Below, piece after piece: positions 43,850 to 50,896 of a DNA stretch of 64,000 nt. Both the position numbers and the translations under genes were made by a program. The stretch is taken from NCBI RefSeq assembly GCF_002234575.2, contig NZ_CP022464.2, positions 62,001-126,000 of the forward strand. Reading direction: 5' to 3'. This DNA comes from Enterocloster bolteae. Its GTDB lineage: Bacteria > Bacillota > Clostridia > Lachnospirales > Lachnospiraceae. How positions within the stretch are numbered: the stretch's first letter is position 1; the number at the start of each line of letters is the position of its first letter. Under the pieces are notes generated by a model. The model was not told the origin of the DNA. It ran no database searches and saw only the letters and a program-made list of their open reading frames with translations.

Positions 43850-43879
43850 ATTATACTACATATTTGGAACGTATGCCAT
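43850..43879 (-). promoter_or_regulatory. Promoter inside the invertible segment
   Basis: On the minus strand, ATGGCA (43874-43879), 18 bp and a consensus TATAAT (43850-43855). It now fires leftward, antisense to the recombinase gene. No comparable promoter pointing right is seen inside the segment. Confidence 0.6.
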
Positions 43880-43921
43880 ATGAATGTGAAAAGCTGCTGA
43901 GTTTTACGGCTGTTATCCCAC

Positions 43922-43965
43922 AAAAACCAGGCTGGTTAAAGCCATGTCTAACCGGCCTGGTTTTT
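43922..43965. terminator. Symmetric terminator inside the invertible segment
   Basis: A 17-bp stem (43922-43938 with 43949-43965, one G-U pair) with A-run and T-run ends can terminate transcription in both directions. It insulates the gene at 44110 from recombinase readthrough in either orientation. Confidence 0.85.
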
Positions 43966-44026
43966 GTGTGTGCAATTGAGTGTGAATGAACCGCAAAATT
44001 ATGCCCGGATGGGTGGGGGGAGACAG

Positions 44027-44125
44027 ATGGCGCGGAAATTTACAACAAAAGGGGGATTCTGTTGTAATCCGGAAATCAAAGAGCATAAGAGGGAAGAGGA
44101 GCTGAGAATATGGGCGGCACATTAG
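44027..44125 (+). CDS. Possible orientation-dependent small ORF crossing the right repeat
   Basis: A 32-codon frame starts at ATG 44027, 6 nt after GGGGGGA, inside the switch. It crosses the right inverted repeat and ends with TAG at 44123, overlapping the start of the next gene at 44110 in another frame. Its ribosome site and start would move away on inversion. It has no similarity I recognise (MARKFTTKGGFCC start). It could be a leader peptide coupled to the next gene, or chance. Confidence 0.3.
   Translation: MARKFTTKGGFCCNPEIKEHKREEELRIWAAH
44039..44066 (-). repeat. Right inverted repeat of the switch
   Basis: 28 bp, the exact reverse complement of 43800-43827, located 43 nt before the start codon at 44110. 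Confidence 0.95.
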
Positions 44126-44616
44126 TACAGGATGAAGAGGCCATAAAACGAATTGAGGAACTAATCGTATCCGACAGGGCAAGTACAATGTTGGTATGTA
44201 TCCAGGGCACAAGGGAAGGGGAGCCTTGCGGGGAAATCTACAACTGTTATCTGAGGGAGCCGGTATTGTTTAATGGGGCCGGAGACATGGTATTGAAGCT
44301 GGATGAGATGTGCAACTGGGTGGGGGCTCCTCAGTCCACTACGGATTACAGGTTCCTGAACAGAGAGATGGAAAGGCAGTACCGGGAGGACAGTGCCCGT
44401 CATCCCCAGGTCAGCAGGGATAATCTGGTGTACAGCATAGACCGTATTCCTTTCCAGCATGCCTTAAAGGCCAGGGAAGTGCTGGTGGTCTATATAAAAT
44501 ACAGACAGAATTCCAGTCTGCAGGGAAGTGTGCGCGGGAGAATCACAAAGGGAGAGGTTGTCAGCTTCAGGAGCGCTCTGGAACTGATGCGGATGGTGAG
44601 GATGATACAGGTGTAG
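44110..44616 (+). CDS. Hypothetical protein downstream of the invertible promoter
   Basis: A 168-residue soluble protein that I do not recognise. It has no signal peptide or membrane segment. Features are a compact N-terminal part with CIQGTREGEPCGEIYN, a stretch FNGAGDMVLKLDEMCNWVGAPQS, a charged middle (REMERQYRED) and a C-terminal RGRITKGEVVSFRSALELMRMV. A good AGAGGAG site is 8 nt before the ATG. It is the first gene the flipped promoter would transcribe, and the LPxTG remnant follows 14 nt later, so a link to surface-protein expression is possible. Confidence 0.7.
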   Translation: MGGTLVQDEEAIKRIEELIVSDRASTMLVCIQGTREGEPCGEIYNCYLREPVLFNGAGDMVLKLDEMCNWVGAPQSTTDYRFLNREMERQYREDSARHPQVSRDNLVYSIDRIPFQHALKAREVLVVYIKYRQNSSLQGSVRGRITKGEVVSFRSALELMRMVRMIQV

Positions 44617-44630
44617 AGGGCTTTTAGTAA

Positions 44631-44870
44631 AAATTTAGCAAATGTGTAAAATGTGATCTGGATGTAACCGCCATGGTATATACTTTGCAGGTACCCATGG
44701 CACAATGGCCGGAGGAACCGGCCCAAATAACGATTTTGGATGAGGATGTGCCTCTTGCGCCTCTGCCAAAGACAGGGGAAGGGCCCCGCAGTTATTATCT
44801 TGCAGCGGTGATTTCCTCTTTGTTATCCGGATTGTATATTGCCCTTCATGGAAGAAAGAGGGACTCATGA
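44631..44870 (+). pseudogene. C-terminal remnant of an LPxTG sortase-anchored surface protein
   Basis: An 80-codon open stretch follows a stop at 44628. It ends with a complete sorting signal: DEDVPLAPLPKTGEGPRS, a hydrophobic helix YYLAAVISSLLSGLYIAL and the basic tail HGRKRDS. No signal peptide or adhesin domain precedes it, and the ATG at 44673 has no ribosome site. This looks like the tail of a larger wall-anchored protein whose body was deleted; a tiny intact protein cannot be excluded. Confidence 0.65.
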
Positions 44871-44889
44871 CGGATTGCAGAATGGATAT

Positions 44890-44952
44890 ACCGTAAAATC
44901 AGAACTACCGTAAAATCAGAACTGCCGTTCCGCTCTTTGGACGGCAGTTTTT
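44890..44952 (+). terminator. Short tandem repeat and terminator after the surface-protein remnant
   Basis: A 17-bp unit (ACCGTAAAATCAGAACT) is repeated head to tail at 44890-44923. The end overlaps a terminator: AACTGCCGT (44920-44928) with ACGGCAGTT (44941-44949) and a T run to 44952. Confidence 0.75.
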
Positions 44953-45049
44953 ATGATAACAGGGGAGAAAAGGCGCAGGGGCATTTCCCGTCATGAAACA
45001 AAGATCAGGGGAATAAGATGTAATAAACAAACGGACCTGGAACTGATAT

Positions 45050-45577
45050 ATGAAATTCCTGATTTTCCTGTCAGAGGCAATGGTCCCTCTGATGATTTTT
45101 TATATTGTGGGATTCGGCCTTTTATCGGGCCGTCCGGTGCTGGACGACTTCATCGACGGGGCAAAGGACGGCATGAAGACAGTGGCAGGTATCCTGCCGA
45201 CCCTGGTGGGACTTCTGGTGTCGGTGGGAGTCCTCAGGGCATCCGGATTTCTGGATTTTCTGGGAGAGCTGCTGCAGATGCCCGCGGCTCTTCTGCACAT
45301 ACCGCCCCAAATCGTGCCTGTGGTCCTGGTGCGTCTGGTATCCAACTCAGCCGCCACAGGGCTGGTGCTGGATATATTTAAGGAGTACGGCACAGACTCC
45401 TCGCTTGGACTTATTGCGTCTGTACTCATGAGCAGTACGGAGACAGTGCTGTACTGCCTGAGCGTATATTTTGGCAGCGTAGGCATTACCAGGACCAGGT
45501 ATACATTGGCAGGGGGGCTTATTGCCACGGCGGCGGGAGTGGCGGCCAGCGTGGTGCTGGCGGGTGCGGTCAGATAA
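45050..45577 (+). CDS. spmB: Spore maturation protein B
   Basis: A 175-residue membrane protein with the nucleoside-recognition fold. SpmB landmarks are FIDGAKDGMKTVAGILPTLVGLLVSVGVLRASG (in part: GAKDGMKTVAGILPTLVG), LVRLVSNSAATGLVLDIFKEYGTDS (in part: SNSAATGLVLDIFKEYGTDS) and MSSTETVLYCLSVYFGSVGI. It should work with SpmA in spore-core dehydration. It stands alone, 17 kb from spmA, directly downstream of the switch locus. Confidence 0.92.
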   Translation: MKFLIFLSEAMVPLMIFYIVGFGLLSGRPVLDDFIDGAKDGMKTVAGILPTLVGLLVSVGVLRASGFLDFLGELLQMPAALLHIPPQIVPVVLVRLVSNSAATGLVLDIFKEYGTDSSLGLIASVLMSSTETVLYCLSVYFGSVGITRTRYTLAGGLIATAAGVAASVVLAGAVR

Positions 45578-45613
45578 AGCTGTGTCCGGCGCTTGCTGGC
45601 GTGTAAAAAAACA

Positions 45614-45642
45614 TTGCAATATCAAGGGTTATTGACTATAAT
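45614..45642 (+). promoter_or_regulatory. Promoter of murL-murD2
   Basis: TTGCAA (45614-45619), exactly 17 bp and a consensus TATAAT (45637-45642). Confidence 0.75.
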
Positions 45643-45704
45643 AGCCATAGTAAAAGGGAATCCGTTGTATGTGCGCCCTGTATAGGATTACATCAGGGCC
45701 TTAG

Positions 45705-45757
45705 GGTATGCCTGCGTCCAGCCGGAATGAGCATTACGGCTGGACGCTACGGCCATA
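45705..45757 (+). other. Leader hairpin upstream of murL
   Basis: GCGTCCAGCCG (45714-45724) pairs perfectly with 45737-45747; flanking GTATG/CATAC can extend the stem. It lies in the roughly 155-nt leader and has no T run, so it is a structured 5' leader rather than a terminator. Confidence 0.45.
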
Positions 45758-45804
45758 CACTGGCATACAGCGGGTTTATGCTGTGAAGAGAAGAGGAATG
45801 AGGA

Positions 45805-47259
45805 ATGAAACAGTATCTGAGCCTGCGGGAACAGTATCCCCGGTTTGCTTACAGAGGATATGAGATAGAGGAAAATGACAGCTGCCTGAAGATCACATAC
45901 CGGTTTGAGACCCTGGGACTGTCTGAGTTTGCGCCGGTATGGGTGTTTCCCAAGACAGAGGGGGACTGCCGCAGATGGTCAGAAGACAGGCTTATGCAGG
46001 ACATGATATTTTCCCTGGGAATGGTGGAGCTGGTAAGCTACTGGAAAATAGCCTGCCCGCCTATAGTGACAGTGGAAGCCGGATGGCTGAACCAGGACCA
46101 GATTGACTGGTGGAAGGATCTGTATTTTAACGGATTGGGTGAATTTTTCTATGTGAACGGTATAAAGGAAGCGGATCCCAATCATTTTATGGATATCCGG
46201 TGCGTTGGCCAGCATGAGACTCAGTGCGCGTGCCAGCTTAAAGATCCCTGCACAGACCAATATAAAGAGCGGCATGAGGAATGTGGTGTGGAAACAGATG
46301 GGAAGGGTAACGGCGTCCTGGTCCCCATAGGCGGAGGAAAGGATTCAGCGGTGACGCTGGAGCTTCTGCGTCTGGCGGGAAGGCCCGTCTGCGCCTATAT
46401 TATCAATCCCAGAGGGGCCACCATACACACCACCGAGGTGGCGGGCCTGGACGCGGCCCATGTCATAAGCGCAAAGCGCACCCTGGATTCCAACATGCTG
46501 GAGCTCAACCGTCAGGGATATCTGAATGGGCATACGCCTTTTTCTGCGCTGGTGGCTTTTTCCGGCATTATAGCAGCCAGGATGCATGGCCTGACCATGG
46601 TGGCCCTGTCCAACGAATCCAGTGCCAACGAGAGCACGGTCCAGGGAAGCACGGTCAACCACCAGTATTCCAAAAGCTTTAAGTTTGAGGAAGATTTCCA
46701 TTATTATCAGACCACATACCTGAAGGGGAGCGCATACTACTTCAGTATGCTGCGCCCTTTGAGTGAATTCCAGATTGCCAGGTTTTTTGCGGGGCAGAAG
46801 CAGTACCACGGCATATTCCGAAGCTGTAATGCCGGGAGCAAGACTGATTCCTGGTGCGGACACTGCCCCAAGTGTCTGTTTGTGTACCTGATTCTGTCGC
46901 CCTTTCTTAAGCCTCAGGAAGTCAGGGATATCTTTGGCCGGAACATGCTGGACGATTGGGATATGAAGGAAACCCTGGACCAGCTGATTGGGATAGAGGA
47001 AGAGAAACCCTTTGAGTGTGTGGGCAGCCGTGATGAAATCAATACAGCCATCGTACTTACGATCAAAGGGCTGGAGGATGCAGGTGAGGCGCTGCCCTGT
47101 CTTCTATCCTATTATAAAACCACAGACCTGTATCAGACCTACAGAACCAGGGGAGACCAGTACTCATCCTATTATGACGGGAATAACCTGGTCCCGGATG
47201 AATTAGCGGGGCTGGTGAGGAAATGCTGTACAGACGGCTTGCAAGGAGAACAGACGTGA
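45805..47259 (+). CDS. murL: UDP-MurNAc-L-Ala-L-Glu epimerase
   Basis: A 484-residue cytosolic protein that matches the MurL family. A PP-loop-like nucleotide motif VPIGGGKDSAVTLELL lies at 172-187, supporting ATP-dependent activation of the glutamate carboxylate before epimerisation. Other features are MHGLTMVALSNESSANES near 255 and a cysteine pair motif SWCGHCPKCLF near 352. The next gene, overlapping by 4 nt, is a MurD-type ligase, the exact pairing known from Xanthomonas, where MurD2 adds L-Glu and MurL inverts it to D-Glu. This offers a route to peptidoglycan D-Glu without glutamate racemase. Confidence 0.82.
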   Translation: MKQYLSLREQYPRFAYRGYEIEENDSCLKITYRFETLGLSEFAPVWVFPKTEGDCRRWSEDRLMQDMIFSLGMVELVSYWKIACPPIVTVEAGWLNQDQIDWWKDLYFNGLGEFFYVNGIKEADPNHFMDIRCVGQHETQCACQLKDPCTDQYKERHEECGVETDGKGNGVLVPIGGGKDSAVTLELLRLAGRPVCAYIINPRGATIHTTEVAGLDAAHVISAKRTLDSNMLELNRQGYLNGHTPFSALVAFSGIIAARMHGLTMVALSNESSANESTVQGSTVNHQYSKSFKFEEDFHYYQTTYLKGSAYYFSMLRPLSEFQIARFFAGQKQYHGIFRSCNAGSKTDSWCGHCPKCLFVYLILSPFLKPQEVRDIFGRNMLDDWDMKETLDQLIGIEEEKPFECVGSRDEINTAIVLTIKGLEDAGEALPCLLSYYKTTDLYQTYRTRGDQYSSYYDGNNLVPDELAGLVRKCCTDGLQGEQT

Positions 47260-48605
47260 TAGAGAAGATAGAGCCCTGGATTAAGGGGAAACGCATACTG
47301 CTTCTGGGTTATGGCAGAGAAGGACAGTCCACCTGGAATGTCCTCAGGCGGCTGGGAACATATAAAGTTCTGGACATAGCGGATTTGAAGGCTCCGGCTG
47401 CCGTGCCTGAAGACGGTACGGTGTGGCATACCGGCCCGGATTACCAGAAATGTATGGATGATTACGATGTTGTATTTAAAAGCCCGGGCATTGTCCTGGA
47501 GCGGCCTGAAAATGAATACAGGTGCAGTATATTGTCGCAGACAGAGGTGTTTTTCCAGTGTTTCCGGGATCAGATTATCGGAATCACGGGAACCAAGGGC
47601 AAGAGTACGGTCACGACCCTTCTGTATCACCTGCTTAAGCAGGCGGGCATGGATGCCCTTCTGGTGGGCAATATAGGTATACCGGCCCTGGACCACATGG
47701 AGGAAGTGAAGCCGGACACCAGGATTGTGTTTGAGCTTTCCTGCCATCAGCTGGAATATATGACGGTTTCACCCCATATAGGAATTCTGGTGAACATCCA
47801 TGAGGAGCATCTGGACCATTACGGTACCATGGAAAAGTATGTGGAAGCCAAGCATCATATCTTTAAAAACCAGGGGCCGGATGACATTCTGATCTGCAAC
47901 GTACAGTGCCTGCCGGAAGAGGGAACCTGTCCGTCCGGATTGATAAGGGCAGGTATGGACGGCAGCGGCAAAGAGCTGGACGTGGTTCAGGAGCAGGACG
48001 GAACCTGGGTTCACTTCCGGGGAAAGTCTTTTTGTATCCCTACGGATGAAATCAAGCTTCTGGGACAGCATAATTATTTTGATATCGGCGTGGCGTATGG
48101 AGTGTGCAGCATACTGGGAATGGATGACCAGGTTTTTGCCCGGGGGCTTAAGACATACGAACCCCTTCCCCACCGGCTTCAGTATATTGGGGAGCGGGAG
48201 GGAGTGAAATATTATGACGACTCCATCTCTACGATTTGCGATACCACCATTCAGGCCCTTAAGACGCTGAAGGATACGGATACAGTTCTCATAGGCGGTA
48301 TGGACCGGGGAATCGACTACAGGGAACTGATTGAATATCTGTCGGATTGCCAGGTGCCCCATATCATCCTGATGGAGGCCACGGGCAAAAGGATATACCA
48401 GGAGATACATAAGTATTATCCTGAATTTAAGAACAGGGCCAGGCTTATACTGGCGGAGCATCTGGAAGACGGTGTCAAGCGGGCGCGTCAGATAACGAGA
48501 CCCGGTACAAGCTGCGTGCTGTCGCCGGCCGCTGCCAGCTATGGCATCTTCAGGAATTTTGAGGAACGGGGAGAAACATTTTCGCGTCTTGTATTTAATA
48601 AGTAA
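47256..48605 (+). CDS. murD2: UDP-MurNAc-L-alanine:L-glutamate ligase (MurD2-type Mur ligase)
   Basis: A 449-residue Mur ligase. The N-terminal UDP-binding domain begins RILLLGYGREGQS, the ATP P-loop is GITGTKGKST near residue 110, and central motifs include ELSCHQLEY, NIHEEHLDHYGTMEKY and the C-terminal YYDDSISTICDTTIQAL and GGMDRGIDY. The start is the GTG at 47256 (overlap GTGA with the murL stop) with AAGGAG 7 nt upstream. Pairing with murL argues for L-Glu rather than D-Glu as substrate; a standard MurD is the alternative. Confidence 0.85.
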   Translation: MIEKIEPWIKGKRILLLGYGREGQSTWNVLRRLGTYKVLDIADLKAPAAVPEDGTVWHTGPDYQKCMDDYDVVFKSPGIVLERPENEYRCSILSQTEVFFQCFRDQIIGITGTKGKSTVTTLLYHLLKQAGMDALLVGNIGIPALDHMEEVKPDTRIVFELSCHQLEYMTVSPHIGILVNIHEEHLDHYGTMEKYVEAKHHIFKNQGPDDILICNVQCLPEEGTCPSGLIRAGMDGSGKELDVVQEQDGTWVHFRGKSFCIPTDEIKLLGQHNYFDIGVAYGVCSILGMDDQVFARGLKTYEPLPHRLQYIGEREGVKYYDDSISTICDTTIQALKTLKDTDTVLIGGMDRGIDYRELIEYLSDCQVPHIILMEATGKRIYQEIHKYYPEFKNRARLILAEHLEDGVKRARQITRPGTSCVLSPAAASYGIFRNFEERGETFSRLVFNK

Positions 48606-48674
48606 ATCTGGATAAAAATGTAAATGAAACAAAAAAATCACAACCTTTTAAGAATTTTATAAGGATTTAGGGGG

Positions 48675-48703
48675 TTGTGCGAACACTTAAAATACTGTAC
48701 AAT
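48675..48703 (+). promoter_or_regulatory. Promoter of the fabT homologue
   Basis: TTGTGC (48675-48680), 17 bp and TACAAT (48698-48703), 41 nt before the GTG start. No copy of the TTTGA/TCAAA operator is seen here, so autoregulation is not evident. Confidence 0.65.
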
Positions 48704-48743
48704 CAGTAAGAAGCTTTTGAAGCAGAAAGTGAAAGGGAGAAAC

Positions 48744-49178
48744 GTGGGAGCTTACGAGACGCTGAATGAAGTTTTGGTTAGCCTGTTCCGCGATGTCAAT
48801 GATATAGAGCAGAAGGCAATTATCACCTCGGAGTTTAGTGATATTACCAATAACGATATGCATGTCATAGACGCCATCGGCATAGACAGGCCAAAGAACA
48901 TGTCATCCATTGCCCGGGAACTGTCGGTCACGGTGGGAACATTAACTATATCCGTGAACAGCCTGGTAAAAAAGGGCTATGTAGTCCGTAACCGCAGCAG
49001 TGAGGACCGCAGGGTCGTATTCATATCCCTTTCAGAAAAAGGAGTTAAGGCTTATTATCATCATAAGAAGTTCCATGAACAGATGATAGACAGCGTAGTG
49101 AAAGAATTGACAGAGGAAGAGCTGGAGGCCCTGGTAAAGGCGCTGACAAAGCTCAACACCTGGTTCAGAAGTTTTTAA
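48744..49178 (+). CDS. fabT: MarR-family regulator, FabT homologue
   Basis: A 144-residue winged-helix repressor. The whole chain follows the FabT pattern: LNEVLVSLFRDVNDIEQKAI, FSDITNNDMHVIDAIG, ARELSVTVGTLTISVNSLVKKGYV (in part: SVTVGTLTISVNSLVKKGYV), SSEDRRVVFISLSEKG and KKFHEQMIDSVV. FabT represses fatty-acid synthesis genes with acyl-ACP as corepressor in streptococci and enterococci. The start is GTG behind GAAAGGGA, since the promoter occupies the upstream frame. It is 31 kb from the fab cluster, which carries a matching operator at 12766. Confidence 0.82.
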   Translation: MGAYETLNEVLVSLFRDVNDIEQKAIITSEFSDITNNDMHVIDAIGIDRPKNMSSIARELSVTVGTLTISVNSLVKKGYVVRNRSSEDRRVVFISLSEKGVKAYYHHKKFHEQMIDSVVKELTEEELEALVKALTKLNTWFRSF

Positions 49179-49206
49179 GAGGATTATTTAAGGAGGCTTT
49201 ACAATT

Positions 49207-49779
49207 ATGAAAAAATGGTTGATTGGTGTTATGACCGTCCTGATGGCAGTATCCCTGGCAGCCTGTACACCTACCACTGAAAAACAGAAAAAAGAAACCA
49301 CTGCTGCGGCAGCAGCTAAATCCCAGGAGGATATGGTTCCCCCAAGCACAGGCGGGGCCAGCGATAAAGTTCCGGATCCCAACGTTATGCCGGTAGCTGT
49401 GATTTCCATATATCACGGAGGCGGCGGAAGCCTGGTGCAGGATATGGATTCCCTGGACACGGAAGGCCTGGACGCACAGCTGCTGGTGGACAAGCTGATT
49501 GAATATGGTGTGCTGACTGACGGCACAGAGGTCCTCAGCTTTGATATTGAGGGAAAAGATGAGAACGCGGTTGGAACCCTGGACTTAAGTCAGGCTGAGA
49601 GCGCAGAGGGCTGTTCCGACAAGATGTTCCTCACTGAGATTGGCAATACATTCACTGAAAACTTTGAGCTGTCCAAGCTTAAGCTTAAAGTGAACGGCGG
49701 TAATTATGAAGGCGACGACATTAAGCAGGGAGATAGCGACTATCTTACCTATAATGCGGACTATGAGTCTGTTGAATAA
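49207..49779 (+). CDS. Lipoprotein with possible GerMN-like domain
   Basis: A 190-residue lipoprotein. The signal peptide ends at the lipobox LAAC (Cys about 20); a Thr/Ala/Lys-rich linker runs to about 65. The folded part (about 65-165) reads AVISIYHGGGGSLVQDMDSL, LLVDKLIEYGVL, GTLDLSQAES and LTEIGNTFTENFELSKLKLKVNG (in part: IGNTFTENFELSKLKL), a spacing reminiscent of the GerMN domain of spore-germination and LpqB-like lipoproteins. That similarity is a weak inference. It lies 28 nt after fabT and may share its transcript. Confidence 0.7.
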   Translation: MKKWLIGVMTVLMAVSLAACTPTTEKQKKETTAAAAAKSQEDMVPPSTGGASDKVPDPNVMPVAVISIYHGGGGSLVQDMDSLDTEGLDAQLLVDKLIEYGVLTDGTEVLSFDIEGKDENAVGTLDLSQAESAEGCSDKMFLTEIGNTFTENFELSKLKLKVNGGNYEGDDIKQGDSDYLTYNADYESVE

Positions 49780-49788
49780 AGAAGTGAA

Positions 49789-49843
49789 AGAGGCGGCTGT
49801 CCTGTAAGTGGAAACTCCACTTAAGGGCAGCCGCCTCTGTTTT
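49789..49843 (+). terminator. Terminator after the lipoprotein gene
   Basis: AGAGGCGGCTG (49789-49799) pairs with 49828-49838 around an inner TAAGTGG/CCACTTA stem, followed by GTTTT. Confidence 0.85.
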
Positions 49844-49853
49844 GCCACAGGTT

Positions 49854-49898
49854 AAAAAACCATGCCCCTTTCTTTGTCTGGAAGGAGGCATGGTTTTT
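49854..49898. terminator. Second, bidirectional terminator before nagB
   Basis: AAAAAACCATGCC (49854-49866) pairs with GGCATGGTTTTT (49887-49898). A and T runs on both sides serve both the plus-strand genes and the convergent nagB. Confidence 0.8.
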
Positions 49899-49961
49899 AT
49901 AGTATAAGATTTCCAATGATAAATTATCATTATTAAGTATGCAGGTGAAGCAGGCCTGATT

Positions 49962-50687
49962 TTATAATTTAGCCATGGCTGCTTCGTCTGCAACAACTAT
50001 TACATCGTTATGCAGCTGAAGTACGGATGCGGGAACATGAGGAGTTACAGGGCCGCAGAGCACATCATGGAGAATCTGAGCCTTGTCAGAACCGCTGACA
50101 ACCAGAAGGATTTTTTTAGCCTTCATAATGGTTCCGATACCCATGGTATAAGCCTGCTTCGGAACATCATCAATGGAAGCAAAGAAACGCTTATTGGCCT
50201 CGATGGTGCTCTGGGTCAGGTCCACACAGTGAGTGGTCTTGGCAAATTCTTCGTCCGGCTCATTAAAGCCGATATGGCCGTTATGCCCCAGGCCCAGAAG
50301 CTGCAGGTCAATGCCGCCCAGGCTCTTAATCACGTCCTCATAGCGTGAGCACTCCTTATCGCTGTCAGGCTGGGTGCCGTCGGGTACATTGGTGCAGTCC
50401 ATGTTGATGTTAATATGCTTAAAGAGATTGTTATACATGAAGTAGTAGTAGCTCTGGTCATTATCCCTGGTAAGTCCTCTGTACTCATCCAGGTTCACGC
50501 TCTTTACACCGGAGAAATCCAAATCACCTTTGTTGTACCATTCGATCAGCTGCTTGTAAGTGCCGATTGGGGTGGATCCGGTTGCCAGGCCAAGGACACA
50601 TTCAGGTTTCATCAGGACCTGGGAGGCGATGATGCTGGCTGCCTTGCGGCTTAATTCATCGTAATCTTTTGCTTTGTAGATTTTCAT
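49962..50687 (-). CDS. nagB: Glucosamine-6-phosphate deaminase
   Basis: A 241-residue isomerase/deaminase that converts glucosamine-6-phosphate to fructose-6-phosphate and ammonia. Motifs are LGLATGSTPIGTYK (phosphate site), VNLDEYRGL (catalytic Asp), LGLGHNGHIGFNEP (catalytic His) and GIGTIMKAKKILLVVSG. The start MKIYKAKDYDEL follows AAGGTGG. No nagA is adjacent, so it is a single-gene unit here. Confidence 0.96.
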   Translation of the reverse strand: MKIYKAKDYDELSRKAASIIASQVLMKPECVLGLATGSTPIGTYKQLIEWYNKGDLDFSGVKSVNLDEYRGLTRDNDQSYYYFMYNNLFKHININMDCTNVPDGTQPDSDKECSRYEDVIKSLGGIDLQLLGLGHNGHIGFNEPDEEFAKTTHCVDLTQSTIEANKRFFASIDDVPKQAYTMGIGTIMKAKKILLVVSGSDKAQILHDVLCGPVTPHVPASVLQLHNDVIVVADEAAMAKL

Positions 50688-50896
50688 AATAATTGCCACC
50701 TTTCCATACATTATTAGTAGTTGCGGTGCCCCGGATTTCCAGAGGGTCACTAATTTGGAAAAAATTTTTATAAATCTTTAAATATAGGATAACATTTTCC
50801 TAACATACTTTCAAGGGGTAAATGCATAAAATATTTATAAAAGCAGATAGGCCGTGTTCAGGGCAGCTGCAGATTATGGGTGCGAGGAGTGAAAGT

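Larger units (their letters stand above)
43800..44066. other. Invertible DNA element (phase-variation switch)
   Basis: Perfect 28-bp inverted repeats lie at 43800-43827 and 44039-44066, with mismatches directly outside and inside. They enclose 211 bp. The repeat core contains ACAACAGAATCCCCC and TTTTGTTGT. Inside are a promoter pointing left (43850-43879) and a symmetric terminator (43922-43965). The left repeat overlaps the recombinase stop codon. In the orientation given here the promoter points away from the gene at 44110; inverting it would put the -10 near 44011-44016, reading into that gene. So the copy here is predicted to be OFF. Confidence 0.85.

Noticed and set aside
42954..44066. 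Prophage or integrative element with attachment sites
   Set aside because: The repeats are inverted, not direct, and no phage or conjugation gene is nearby.
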